Shown piece after piece: positions 1 through 7,537 of a stretch of DNA of 41,378 nucleotides (position 1 is its first letter; the number at the start of each line of letters is the position of its first letter). This DNA comes from Gammaproteobacteria bacterium (GTDB lineage: Bacteria; Pseudomonadota; Gammaproteobacteria; UBA6186; Azoamicaceae). The notes below the pieces were generated by a model. The model had not been told where the DNA came from and did no database searches. It was given only the letters and a program-made list of their open reading frames with translations. The DNA lies in the NCBI GenBank assembly GCA_020054325.1, contig JAGVLG010000007.1, positions 1 through 41,378 on the forward strand, written 5' to 3'. A program made the translations under genes and the position numbers.

Positions 1-79
1 ATTATGTCTATAACTTGTATTAACTTCCCTGTATTTTTATTGTATAATTTATTACTTTGGAAATATTAGTAAATTTAAG

Positions 80-673
80 ATGCCAGATAACATGATCGAA
101 ACAACAGGTAACAGCTTACAATCGTCTAGAACGCACTATCATGCTTTGCGGACAGTGGGCGAATATCAATGGCTCGCGTTAATCTCTTTAGCGACGGTTG
201 CTACACATATCATTCTTATAGGCCTATTTACTAGTGAAGAGAGGAAATTCCTTAAAGATAATCCAGATAAATGTCGCATTCCTGGTGCAACTTTTTGGGG
301 TGGGCTGTTAGGCTATTCTTTTGGTATGGCTTTTAGTTTCTATGTCCTTAATCAAATCAAGGAAGAAAACGATAAAATTATATTTCAAATAGTAGAGGAT
401 CAACAAGACAACTCTTTGCTTAATGGACTAGAATTAAGAGATCCTGTTATTGGAGTCGAGTTACCATTCGTGTTAGCACTGTGCACTGGGTTCACAACTG
501 CTTTTGGTATTACTGCTGCAAACCTTGGGTATCTTGCTTACACCAAATGTAAAGAAAAATTACCAACGCTAAATGCTTACAAAGCATTTTGTGAGAATAA
601 ACATCATCCTATGCACCAGGATGAAGCCGAAGGTTTTGATATCGAAAAACTTACCCCATCAGCTAGACCTTAA
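80..673 (+). CDS. Orphan multi-pass membrane protein, unknown function
   Basis: I do not recognise a family. The 197-residue product has hydrophobic segments at about residues 30-52 (WLALISLATVATHIILIGLF), 70-90 (FWGGLLGYSFGMAFSFYVL) and 127-153 (ELPFVLALCTGFTTAFGITA), so two or three membrane passes are likely. A charged stretch around 92-120 separates the last two, and the C-terminal tail of about 45 residues is polar. There is no signal peptide of the cleavable type. The ribosome site is weak, and the ATG four codons further in (92) is an alternative start. It stands alone at the edge of an accessory region and is followed by repeats. In an organism with a Dot/Icm-type system it could be a membrane-inserted effector, but nothing in the sequence proves this. 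Confidence 0.6.
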   Translation: MPDNMIETTGNSLQSSRTHYHALRTVGEYQWLALISLATVATHIILIGLFTSEERKFLKDNPDKCRIPGATFWGGLLGYSFGMAFSFYVLNQIKEENDKIIFQIVEDQQDNSLLNGLELRDPVIGVELPFVLALCTGFTTAFGITAANLGYLAYTKCKEKLPTLNAYKAFCENKHHPMHQDEAEGFDIEKLTPSARP

Positions 674-814
674 TGCTGGTGATACTTTTTAGCTTACCCA
701 TTTTAGAAAATTTGGCTTCACAAAAACCGCGCTTGGCGATTCTTGTTTAAGTAGTTGTTTAAAACTTCAGATCCAAAATGAGTATAATCCGCCAGCTAAA
801 GCCTTTTGAGGTGC

Positions 815-916
815 TATACCCTACAGGGTATAAAATGCTCCATATACCCTGCAGGGTATAAAATTTACAGTATACCCTCTGGGGTATAAAATATGCATTA
901 TGCCATATGGGATACC
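815..916. repeat. Phased 28-bp palindromic repeats (three clear copies, one decayed)
   Basis: Three 18-bp near-perfect palindromes of the form TATACCCT-NN-AGGGTATA start at exactly 815, 843 and 871, a period of 28 bp. Each is followed by AAAT and about 6 variable bases. A weaker match (TATGCCATATGGGATA) begins in phase at 899. The arrangement looks like a stacked operator or iteron array. Spacing of about 2.7 helical turns would put the sites on roughly similar faces. No copy was noticed elsewhere in the window. Confidence 0.75.
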
Positions 917-1067
917 TATCATGAACTCAAGAAATTTTCCACTATAAGTGGCAAAGTCCGAAGAAATAACATCAATAACATAGTGCAGGGAAAGTAGCGT
1001 TAAAGCGCAAGGTATAGTGCGCAATAAGCCTCGAGCATCCTAGTTGCTGCCGTAGTAGCTGAGATCC
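917..1067 (-). pseudogene. Internally deleted remnant of an ATPase locus (second copy of the 6119-7586 region)
   Basis: Bases 917-982 match 6383-6448, inside the archaeal-type ATPase gene, at 65 of 66 positions. They encode the same peptide VIDVISSDF-TYSGKFLEFMI on the minus strand. Bases 1009-1067 match the region just upstream of that ATPase gene (7516-7586), again nearly identically but lacking a 12-base stretch. In between, about 1.07 kb present in the intact copy is missing. The junction leaves a 67-codon open frame (1024-821) that starts with MRTIPCAL and runs on into the palindromic repeats. It is best read as a deletion relic, not a gene. Confidence 0.75.
1019..1067. repeat. Direct repeat, left copy (partner 7538-7586)
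   Basis: These 49 bases are identical to 7538-7586 except for one C/T difference. The two copies are in the same orientation and enclose about 6.5 kb of accessory genes. The match continues weakly to 1009 on the left, where the right copy has an extra 12 bases. Confidence 0.85.
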
Positions 1068-1088
1068 AGCGTAGTTTGTGAGTTTCAG

Positions 1089-2402
1089 TTACGACAAGTC
1101 TTGCAGCTGAACCGGAGTCAATAACCACTTCCAAACTGGCATAATTTCGATAGTTAGGCTACAATCAGCTACAACTACAGTCTCAATTCTTTGTTCATTC
1201 TCAGTCAATATTAAACCAAGAGCAAGTTTGTGGGTACTCATAGCCTCAATTATTCCGTTATATTCACGGGTTTTAGTATCTATATCTGTAAGGCTTTTAC
1301 ATACTTGAATTGCTGCATGTATAATATTTTTTTGAAACACCACAAAATCACATTCGTATTTACCCTGATGTACATAAATATCATACTTGCGACGCTTCAG
1401 TTCGATAAACACTATATTTTCCAAGATCCTACCATAATCCTCACTCTTTCTAAACCCAATAATACGTGCCATACCATGATCAATAAAATACTGTTTCTTT
1501 TCATTACGAAGCTGCTGTTTGATCGAATCATGATATTCATTCACCAAAAATGTCAAAAAACTCTGTTCTAAATATCCATAATACTCAGAAACAGTACTTG
1601 CATTTCCTAGACTCAACATTTTACGCACAGAATTTAGTGTAATTTTCTTGGCAACGTTACTAGCAGCTGAAAAAACCAGTTGTTTTACTTCATGAATTTT
1701 AGTTATCCTATTTCGTACTATTATATCTTTATACAAAATATTTTCATATAAAGAAGAAATGTAATCATCCTGTCTATCTTTCACATACTCTGGGAAACCA
1801 CCAACTTCCATATATTCTTCGAATAAACCAACAATTAATCCTGTATCAATAGTTGTTGTAATAAGATTATTTTTTACTATTCGTTGTAATAACGAAATGT
1901 TTTTATAAGCTACAAATTCGTAGAATGAATAAGGATACATTTCTACACTGATGTTTCTACCGGTTAGCCTAGTACCGAGCTCGACACTAAGCATAGATGC
2001 ATTTGAGCCAGTAATGAAAACTTTATTACCTTGATCATGCAATCGTCGTACAAACCTTTCCCATTGCAAAATATTTTGTATTTCGTCGAAATAAAAAGTT
2101 TTCTGCACACCAAACATTTCAACAAAGACTTCATATAATGTTTGGAAATCGTCGACAGTAAAATTAACTAAGCGATCATCGTCAAAGTTTATGTAATAAG
2201 ATGACTCTGGTAACGCATTACGAATATTTTTTAGAACCACAGATTTACCACATCGACGTACCCCAGTTATAATTATTATTGAGTTACCTTTAATAAGGCG
2301 TGTAATTACACTATTTATTTGACGGTCAACATAATCCCTTGGTATTGGGATTACACTCTGCTCCAAAATTACTTTTTTGAGGAGTTCTCTTTCAATAGTC
2401 AT
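1089..2402 (-). CDS. AAA ATPase with C-terminal DUF4143 nuclease-like domain
   Basis: The N-terminal half is an AAA_14-type ATPase. It has Walker A GVRRCGKS near residue 47, Walker B TFYFDEIQ near residue 102 and a sensor-like ITGSNAS near residue 130. The C-terminal part is the DUF4143 domain, with a restriction-nuclease-like fold ending in CDFVVFQKNIIHAAIQV, where D and the later residues sit as in PD-(D/E)XK folds. Length (437) is normal for the family. These proteins are common in accessory DNA of bacteria and archaea; their biochemical role is poorly defined. A strong promoter lies just upstream (2438-2466 on the minus strand). The ribosome site is poor (GGTG about 12 bases before ATG). 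The gene appears intact. Confidence 0.9.
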   Translation of the reverse strand: MTIERELLKKVILEQSVIPIPRDYVDRQINSVITRLIKGNSIIIITGVRRCGKSVVLKNIRNALPESSYYINFDDDRLVNFTVDDFQTLYEVFVEMFGVQKTFYFDEIQNILQWERFVRRLHDQGNKVFITGSNASMLSVELGTRLTGRNISVEMYPYSFYEFVAYKNISLLQRIVKNNLITTTIDTGLIVGLFEEYMEVGGFPEYVKDRQDDYISSLYENILYKDIIVRNRITKIHEVKQLVFSAASNVAKKITLNSVRKMLSLGNASTVSEYYGYLEQSFLTFLVNEYHDSIKQQLRNEKKQYFIDHGMARIIGFRKSEDYGRILENIVFIELKRRKYDIYVHQGKYECDFVVFQKNIIHAAIQVCKSLTDIDTKTREYNGIIEAMSTHKLALGLILTENEQRIETVVVADCSLTIEIMPVWKWLLTPVQLQDLS

Positions 2403-2436
2403 AATAATTTTTACACCAAAAGCAAGATTATAAAGG

Positions 2437-2535
2437 TAATATATGACAGATTTCTACTTTTGTCAAAAGTAATATATGAGCCACTTTATCTTTTGGTAAA
2501 GGTCTATATGGCCTATTTCCCGCGACAGTACTGCA
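2437..2535. repeat. 33-bp tandem repeat containing duplicated promoter elements
   Basis: Three units begin at 2437, 2470 and 2503, exactly 33 bp apart. The first two share TAATATATGA followed by CTTTTG-T-AAAG; the third keeps only TATATGG. On the minus strand units one and two each carry a -10-like TATATT and a -35-like TTGACA or TTTACC, so the promoter itself is repeated. Confidence 0.6.
2438..2466 (-). promoter_or_regulatory. Sigma70-type promoter of the AAA/DUF4143 gene
   Basis: On the minus strand, TTGACA (2466-2461), a 17-base spacer and TATATT (2443-2438) form a near-consensus promoter. Transcription would begin about 30 bases before the ATG at 2402. The -35 lies within the palindrome ACTTTTGTCAAAAGT (2456-2470), a possible operator. 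Confidence 0.7.
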
Positions 2536-2606
2536 ACATTTATCTAAAGCTGTATTAATATCTCCTTTGGAAAATAATTCTTTCCCTAGTGTGTTTAACT
2601 CATTAG

Positions 2607-2870
2607 TTGGTTCAGGCTATGGCGCTTATAGGTAAAAATAAGCATTACAAATGGTGTGAAGGGAGCCGTGCTTATATTATTGAAACAGCAAAAAATTCGG
2701 GTTATTCGATTCAAATAGCTCAACAATTATTAGATGAAATGCTTTCGCAAGTTGATGAAGTCATAGCAACAGTCACTAATATGCTACCGAAAGGATTTCC
2801 AGAAAATATATATGTACCAATATTTGCTGGTATGAGGTTTATGAAAAAAAAGTTATTGAAGACAAAATAA
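2607..2870 (+). pseudogene. HipA kinase, C-terminal fragment
   Basis: The 87 residues match the extreme C-terminus of HipA-family serine/threonine kinases. They carry the family pattern GKNKHYKW, a helix LLDEMLSQVDEVIATV, then LPKGFPENI and IFAGMR. A full HipA toxin is about 430 residues, so the N-terminal and kinase catalytic domains are missing. No HipB antitoxin is visible upstream. The open frame begins with an ATG at 2607 but the preceding 200 bases encode no recognisable HipA sequence. The fragment is read as the relic of a decayed toxin-antitoxin module in the accessory region. Confidence 0.75.
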
Positions 2871-2894
2871 AAAACAGGTAAAATCACGTTTAAT

Positions 2895-3743
2895 ATGATT
2901 GAAATTTTGAGTTTAACAATTTTAGAACTTACCTATATTAAGTTGAATAATATTCGTCACAATTCTTTAGTGCAAAAGTTAGCATCAATTTATAAACCTG
3001 GCGTGTGCGCAGAACTTCGGCAAATAGTTAGGGTTCCTTCATTTTTGAATTTGTTTGCATTTTGGTTAATGCTTTTCAGCCCTATTGCATCTGCAAACAT
3101 ACCTATACAAAAATTACATTATGGTGCTAGTGTTACTGCCACAAAGTTGATTCTTGTTGATTATATGGGTTCAATCAATATTAAGCAAACTACGCATAAT
3201 CATATCTTTATAAAGAGTACCTCTGATTTAAGTTCTTTAGAAGGGTTAGAGGTTGATGTTACAAATAATTCCTTGATTGTACGTGGCAATGGTAATTATG
3301 TAATATTGGAAATCCAAATGAGTAGCACATATCCAATAGAAGCTACATTAGATAGCGGTACACTTAATGCGGAAACAATAAGTGCTGATTCTAGCATTAG
3401 CTTAAAAAATAGTTACGTTGATATTAAAAAATACTCAGCAAATTTTGATTGCACTATGGACGGGGACTCTAAACTTTCGATTCAGAATATCAGGTCAAAC
3501 GATTGTAAATTCAAAATAAATCATAACTCAAGTGCCAACCTAGTGTCCGGAACTATCAATCAATTAGACCTAACAGTGGCAGATAAAGGTGTATTCATTT
3601 TTTATGGTAGTGTCAGGAATGAGCTATCGTATTCGCTGACACAATTTGGATTAGTACGGATCTCATCCTTAATTGGTGTAATTCATAAGCGCAAAAAATC
3701 TCAAACTAGTGAACTATTTATCAATCTGCAACAAATTAATTAG
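2895..3743 (+). CDS. Exported GIN/DUF2807-like beta-helix protein
   Basis: A hydrophobic stretch, LNLFAFWLMLFSPIASA, followed by N at about residue 69 looks like a signal peptide, but it lies about 50 residues after the first ATG. The true start may therefore be the GTG near 3003, giving V-C-A-E-L-R as the positive N-region. The rest is rich in short beta-strand repeats (GSINIKQT, IFIKSTSD, LDSGTLNAETISADSSISLKNS). This is typical of the DUF2807 putative auto-transporter adhesin head (GIN) domain. No outer-membrane anchor is visible, so the mature protein would be periplasmic or secreted. It sits just left of the IS66 element; the target duplication starts 13 bases after its stop, so it is not disrupted. 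Confidence 0.6.
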   Translation: MIEILSLTILELTYIKLNNIRHNSLVQKLASIYKPGVCAELRQIVRVPSFLNLFAFWLMLFSPIASANIPIQKLHYGASVTATKLILVDYMGSINIKQTTHNHIFIKSTSDLSSLEGLEVDVTNNSLIVRGNGNYVILEIQMSSTYPIEATLDSGTLNAETISADSSISLKNSYVDIKKYSANFDCTMDGDSKLSIQNIRSNDCKFKINHNSSANLVSGTINQLDLTVADKGVFIFYGSVRNELSYSLTQFGLVRISSLIGVIHKRKKSQTSELFINLQQIN

Positions 3744-3755
3744 CGCATTTAATGC

Positions 3756-3763
3756 AATATTTC
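3756..3763. repeat. IS66 target-site duplication, left copy
   Basis: AATATTTC, identical to 6112-6119 across the element. Confidence 0.9.
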
Positions 3764-3780
3764 GTAACCGCTCGGGCAAC
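3764..3780 (+). repeat. IS66 left terminal inverted repeat
   Basis: GTAACCGCTCGGGCAAC; begins with GTAA as is usual for this family and pairs with 6095-6111 at 16 of 17 positions. Confidence 0.9.
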
Positions 3781-3843
3781 CACATATTACAATAAAAAAT
3801 TTGCTCTGTTAAAAATAAATTTTTAGTTTAACGGAGCAATTAT

Positions 3844-4185
3844 ATGGAACAGTCATCAATTCAAGCGCGCAATGAACAGGCCTCTAAACGCGCTGCATGG
3901 TTTAAATTAATCGAAGATTTCAATAGCAGTGGATTATCTCAGGTCGACTATTGTCGACAGCATACCATAAATAAAGACCATTTTGCTTACTATTTATCTC
4001 GGTGGAGGTTAAAGACAACAGACGTTAATAAGAGCACAGCATTTGTGGAGCTACAAATAACAGAATCAGCTGACAATAAATGGATATTAAAGATTGCAAG
4101 CGGTGTTAGTTTGGAAATCCCACAAAATATACCGATGCACCAACTAGCAGAATTAGTCCTTAGCTTAAGAGCAAAATCGTGTTAA
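3844..4185 (+). CDS. tnpA: IS66 accessory protein TnpA
   Basis: This 113-residue protein has the Orf1 pattern of IS66 elements. A helix-turn-helix region around residues 18-52 (WFKLIEDFNSSGLSQVDYC, then a tyrosine/tryptophan-rich YYLSRWR) would bind DNA. Start ATG follows ACGGAGC at a proper ribosome-site distance. Its stop overlaps the tnpB start by seven bases, suggesting coupled translation. All three IS66 proteins are thought to be needed for full transposition in the family. Confidence 0.9.
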   Translation: MEQSSIQARNEQASKRAAWFKLIEDFNSSGLSQVDYCRQHTINKDHFAYYLSRWRLKTTDVNKSTAFVELQITESADNKWILKIASGVSLEIPQNIPMHQLAELVLSLRAKSC

Positions 4186-4514
4186 TAACATCACCTGATA
4201 TAGCAGTGTTTGTTGCCGCACAAACAATAGACATGCGTAAAGGTTGCTTTAGCTTAGCAGCATTGGTGCAACAGGAGTTTGCATTGGATCCAAAAGGTAA
4301 TCACCTATTTGTATTCTTCGGCAAAGGAGGCGCTAAAGTTAAGATACTGCATTGGGATCGTAACGGCTTTGTAATGACTTATAAGTGCTTGGCAGAAGGT
4401 AGGTTTAGGGTGCCTCGAATTGGTGGCAAGAAATATAAAATAAGCATGTCGGACTTAAATTTGCTCCTTGAAGGAATAGATTTAACAAACAAGCAGCGTC
4501 TTCGCGCTGTATAG
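4179..4514 (+). CDS. tnpB: IS66 accessory protein TnpB
   Basis: The 111-residue protein carries the family signature: DMRKGCFSLAALV near residue 20, then LFVFFGKGGAKVKILHWDRNGF, and the C-terminal block LAEGRFRVP. It starts at GTG inside the end of tnpA (overlap 4179-4185). Normal family length is about 115. The usual arginines of the FRGRRG motif are replaced by FGKGG, a modest divergence. Confidence 0.92.
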   Translation: MLITSPDIAVFVAAQTIDMRKGCFSLAALVQQEFALDPKGNHLFVFFGKGGAKVKILHWDRNGFVMTYKCLAEGRFRVPRIGGKKYKISMSDLNLLLEGIDLTNKQRLRAV

Positions 4515-4586
4515 CGGCTAGATCAATGCACGAATGGCTATTAGATCACAGACAATAGCTTGGCTTAGCAGTATCCTAGCCAAGCT

Positions 4587-6095
4587 ATGGATGTAAATGA
4601 AGTATTAAAGCTGCTGGTCGCTAAAGATGTACAAATTAGTGAGTTGTTGAAACAAATTGGTACATTACAGGACGAGCTAAAGAAACAGTCTTTGCTGACC
4701 GAAAAGCTGCAAGCGCAGCTTGAAAATCTGCTGCGCGTTTTGTATGGTAAGAAATCGGAAAAGCAACAATCCAAGCATAAATCAGAAGAAGATAATCCCG
4801 CTGCAGATGATGTAGATAAGACCACATCAAATAATAACTCCAAAAATAAACCCATAAGAAAAAAGTTGCCAGATAATCTTGAGCGTGAAATTATAAAATA
4901 TGAGCTCCCAGAAGCGGACAGAATTTGTGATTTATGCCAACAAATATGTCACTGTATTGGTAAGGAAGTTACTGAGCAGCTAGAGTTCATACCGGCAAGA
5001 TTATATGTTAAAGAGCATAGACGCTATAAATATGGATGTCGGCATGGGTGTAGCGTTAAAATAGCAACTATGCCGCAACAGCCAATACCTAAGGGCATAC
5101 CTGGCCCTGGCTTACTGGCAGAAATCCTAATAAATAAGTACCAAGATGCACTACCGTTATATCGTCAGTCACTACGATTTAAGCGTCATGGCATTGATAT
5201 ACCTGAGACTACAATGTGTGACTGGGTGAGACAAACTGCACAATTATTACAACCACTGGTTAAGCTTATGCAAAAGGATTTATTAAGCGTAATTAAAATA
5301 CATACTGATGACACACCTGTTCCAGTATTAGCAAAAACTAAGACTAAACAAGGTAGGCTTTGGGTATATGTTGCTGATGGTATTACTTGCCCCTGCACTA
5401 TATACGATTACACAGCAACACGTAGTCAAACCGCACCGCAACATTTTTTAGCAGGATTTAAAGGATATCTGCAAGCAGACGCATATGCGGGGTACGATAA
5501 ATTATATGCAACTGGCGACATTATTGAAGTTGGGTGTATGGCGCATGTAAGACGCAAATTCTTTGAAATTGCTGAGTCTGCTAAGGGTGATTCAATAGCA
5601 CAGGATGCCTTAGACAGAATAGCTACAATATATGCGATTGAGTCTAAATGTAGAGGTATGGATTATAAACAAAGGTATTACTACAGAAAGGTATATCTGC
5701 GTGATATATATCGCAAACTACGCAGATGGTTACTTAAAAAGCAGAAAATCGTAATACCAAATACTCCCATTGAAAAAGCAATTAACTATGCTCTTAATCA
5801 TTGGCGTGCATTACAAAATGTACTAGCTGACGGTCGGCTTGAAGTAGACAACAATATTGCTGAGCGCGCCGTAAGGCCAGTGGTTGTTGGCAGAAAAAAT
5901 TATCTCTTCGCCGGCAGTGACCAAGGTGCCGAAAATGCTGCAATTATCTATTCTATTATTGAAACTGCTAAGCAAAATGGGCTGAATACTTATGAATATC
6001 TTGCTGATTTGATTGCAAAAGTACCTAACACTAAATCTGACAATCTATATACTTTATTGCCGTACCACTATTGCAAAGGTTGCAGCAATATGTAG
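4587..6095 (+). CDS. tnpC: IS66 transposase TnpC (DDE type)
   Basis: At 502 residues this is full length. In order it has an N-terminal leucine-rich coiled coil (residues 5-55); a lysine/asparagine-rich linker; the IS66 zinc-finger block with CDLCQQIC (about 112-119) and CRHGC; and the DDE catalytic domain with aspartates in HTDDTPV and LQADAYAGYD and glutamate in DNNIAERAVRP. The C-terminal block GRKNYLFAGSDQGAENAA is the family IS66_C motif. The stop lies within the last bases before the right inverted repeat. A 72-base gap separates it from tnpB. No frameshift is seen. Confidence 0.95.
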   Translation: MDVNEVLKLLVAKDVQISELLKQIGTLQDELKKQSLLTEKLQAQLENLLRVLYGKKSEKQQSKHKSEEDNPAADDVDKTTSNNNSKNKPIRKKLPDNLEREIIKYELPEADRICDLCQQICHCIGKEVTEQLEFIPARLYVKEHRRYKYGCRHGCSVKIATMPQQPIPKGIPGPGLLAEILINKYQDALPLYRQSLRFKRHGIDIPETTMCDWVRQTAQLLQPLVKLMQKDLLSVIKIHTDDTPVPVLAKTKTKQGRLWVYVADGITCPCTIYDYTATRSQTAPQHFLAGFKGYLQADAYAGYDKLYATGDIIEVGCMAHVRRKFFEIAESAKGDSIAQDALDRIATIYAIESKCRGMDYKQRYYYRKVYLRDIYRKLRRWLLKKQKIVIPNTPIEKAINYALNHWRALQNVLADGRLEVDNNIAERAVRPVVVGRKNYLFAGSDQGAENAAIIYSIIETAKQNGLNTYEYLADLIAKVPNTKSDNLYTLLPYHYCKGCSNM

Positions 6096-6111
6096 TTGAC
6101 CGAGCGGTTAC
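6095..6111 (-). repeat. IS66 right terminal inverted repeat
   Basis: GTTGACCGAGCGGTTAC on the plus strand, complementary to the left end with one mismatch. Confidence 0.9.
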
Positions 6112-6119
6112 AATATTTC
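6112..6119. repeat. IS66 target-site duplication, right copy
   Basis: AATATTTC, identical to 3756-3763. Its last base is also the last base of the stop codon of the neighbouring minus-strand ATPase gene. Confidence 0.9.
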
Positions 6120-7453
6120 TAATCTTTATTAATTAAACTATCGACATCATCAAGGCTATACCCATGAAAGGTTATCTCATAATTACGGTGTGCATCTATA
6201 ATGGCTCTGGACTTATGTTGTAATAACTCTAAATTTAATTTTTTAGCTTGCAACTTAACGTCAGCGAGCAGTAGAATTTTTTCTTTATCATTGCAAGCAA
6301 TTATGTCTATTTCATTATTATTGTCGCGTTCCCAATATGTTCCTACATTATTGTAGTTCCCACTGTTTGCCAATAGTTCACGTATCATGAACTCAAGAAA
6401 TTTTCCACTATAAGTGGTAAAGTCCGAAGAAATAACATCAATAACATAATTATAATTACCGATTTCTATAGCGGATTGATGTCGATAAATATATCTAAAC
6501 CAAAAATTTAAAAAATTATCTTGTATATAATATTTTTGAGTCCGAGAATTTTCTTTTGCAAATATTGGTTTGATTTTTTTTATTATGGCGTATTCACTAT
6601 CTAGTCTTTCTATATAGCCACCAGTGCTGATTTGTAAAACAGATTCTATTGCACTTCTCGAAGATTTACCCCTTGCAATCAATGATAAAATTGAAAAATA
6701 AACCTTGTATTCTTTGCCTAATTCTTCTATTAACACATCTTTGCCTTCGTTAATAAAAAAACTATTATCTTGCAATATGCAGTGCAGCATCGCTTCCAAA
6801 TTCCAAGCTTTATGCATGTGTAATAGATCTAAATATCTTGGTACACCGCCGATTATGGTATATAGAGTCAGTAGATTCTGAGGTGAATATTGCTGTTCAT
6901 CTATTAATATTTCTTGTAGGGTACTTATTTTCAGAGGTTTAAGATTAATTTTGGTATCAGCTCTACCGAACAAAGGTTCTTTGCTATTTTCAAATAACTT
7001 ACACATGATCGAATATATTGAACCACATACTATTAGATGAATTTTACATTTATTTTTATATTTATCCCAGAGATTTTGCATGCTGGTAAATATAGATTCG
7101 TCAATATATTTTATATCTTGAAATTCATCAAATACAACGGTTAGTGGTCTATTAATCGATTGTTGTAGTATAAATTCAAAAAATCCTATAAATTTATTAA
7201 TTTTTGCCCACGAAGGTATGTCAAATTTATTAGCAATATCTTCGATGTATTCCTCACAGAGCAATTCATCGTTTTTGCGAGAAATAAAAAAATATAAAAA
7301 ATTTGGATCTGATTTAAAGCATTGTTTCAGTAATTCAGTTTTACCAATACGGCGCCTACCAACCAACAAGGTCATTGTAGACCTACCGTTATATGCCATT
7401 CCAGATAAAGATTGTAGTTGCACTATTTCTGCGTTTCTGTTATAAAACTTCAT
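6119..7453 (-). CDS. Archaeal-type ATPase with DUF234-like C-terminal nuclease domain
   Basis: The N-terminus is an ATPase_2 domain: the start motif MKFYNRNAEIVQL, Walker A GRRRIGKT, Walker B TVVFDEFQDI and a sensor VCGSIYSIM. A winged-helix region follows (IARGKSSRSAIESVLQISTGGYIERL). The C-terminal DUF234 part shows a nuclease-like EIDIIAC-ADVK arrangement (E/D...D-K). A frame open to 7543 would add 30 residues, but the ATG at 7453 has GGAAAG six bases upstream, matches the family N-terminus and lies downstream of a clear promoter, so I chose it (444 residues). The IS66 element inserted exactly at the stop codon without changing it. The role of this family is not well established. Confidence 0.88.
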   Translation of the reverse strand: MKFYNRNAEIVQLQSLSGMAYNGRSTMTLLVGRRRIGKTELLKQCFKSDPNFLYFFISRKNDELLCEEYIEDIANKFDIPSWAKINKFIGFFEFILQQSINRPLTVVFDEFQDIKYIDESIFTSMQNLWDKYKNKCKIHLIVCGSIYSIMCKLFENSKEPLFGRADTKINLKPLKISTLQEILIDEQQYSPQNLLTLYTIIGGVPRYLDLLHMHKAWNLEAMLHCILQDNSFFINEGKDVLIEELGKEYKVYFSILSLIARGKSSRSAIESVLQISTGGYIERLDSEYAIIKKIKPIFAKENSRTQKYYIQDNFLNFWFRYIYRHQSAIEIGNYNYVIDVISSDFTTYSGKFLEFMIRELLANSGNYNNVGTYWERDNNNEIDIIACNDKEKILLLADVKLQAKKLNLELLQHKSRAIIDAHRNYEITFHGYSLDDVDSLINKD

Positions 7454-7461
7454 TGTACTTT

Positions 7462-7491
7462 CCATTACTGTAATATCTATTACAGTAATGG
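7462..7491. promoter_or_regulatory. 30-bp perfect inverted repeat, probable operator
   Basis: Arms of 13 bases, CCATTACTGTAAT and ATTACAGTAATGG, are separated by ATCT. The palindrome overlaps the -10 hexamer and expected transcription start of the ATPase promoter and ends 9 bases before its start codon. A dimeric regulator bound here would block transcription. Confidence 0.65.
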
Positions 7492-7510
7492 AGGTTGCTG
7501 TAGTTGTCAA
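7482..7510 (-). promoter_or_regulatory. Promoter of the DUF234-type ATPase gene
   Basis: On the minus strand, TTGACA (7510-7505), a 17-base spacer and TACTGT (7487-7482). The -10 is part of the 30-bp palindrome. Confidence 0.55.
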
Positions 7511-7537
7511 GCAGAAAGGTACAGTGCGCAATTGGTT

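Larger units (their letters stand above)
3764..6111 (+). mobile_element. Complete IS66-family insertion sequence
   Basis: The element is 2348 bp with 17-bp terminal inverted repeats that differ at one base: GTAACCGCTCGGGCAAC (3764-3780) and the complement of 6095-6111, GTAACCGCTCGGTCAAC. It is flanked on both sides by the same 8 bases, AATATTTC (3756-3763 and 6112-6119), the target duplication length expected for IS66. It carries tnpA, tnpB and tnpC in order, all open. Perfect target repeats and intact genes indicate a fairly recent insertion that may still be mobile. Confidence 0.95.

Noticed and set aside
815-916. CRISPR array
   Set aside because: Repeats of 18-22 bases are separated by only about 10 bases, too short for spacers, and no cas gene is near.
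821-1024. 67-residue minus-strand protein gene
   Set aside because: The frame is a fusion of an ATPase-locus remnant with the palindromic repeats; its residues copy parts of the intact ATPase region.
2319-2558. 79-residue plus-strand gene with 11-residue repeats (KVIY...)
   Set aside because: The peptide repeat only reflects the 33-bp DNA repeat of the opposite-strand promoter; the frame overlaps the ATPase start and has no ribosome site.
4565-4855. Cysteine/serine-rich minus-strand protein
   Set aside because: Antisense shadow of the tnpC coiled-coil and linker region.
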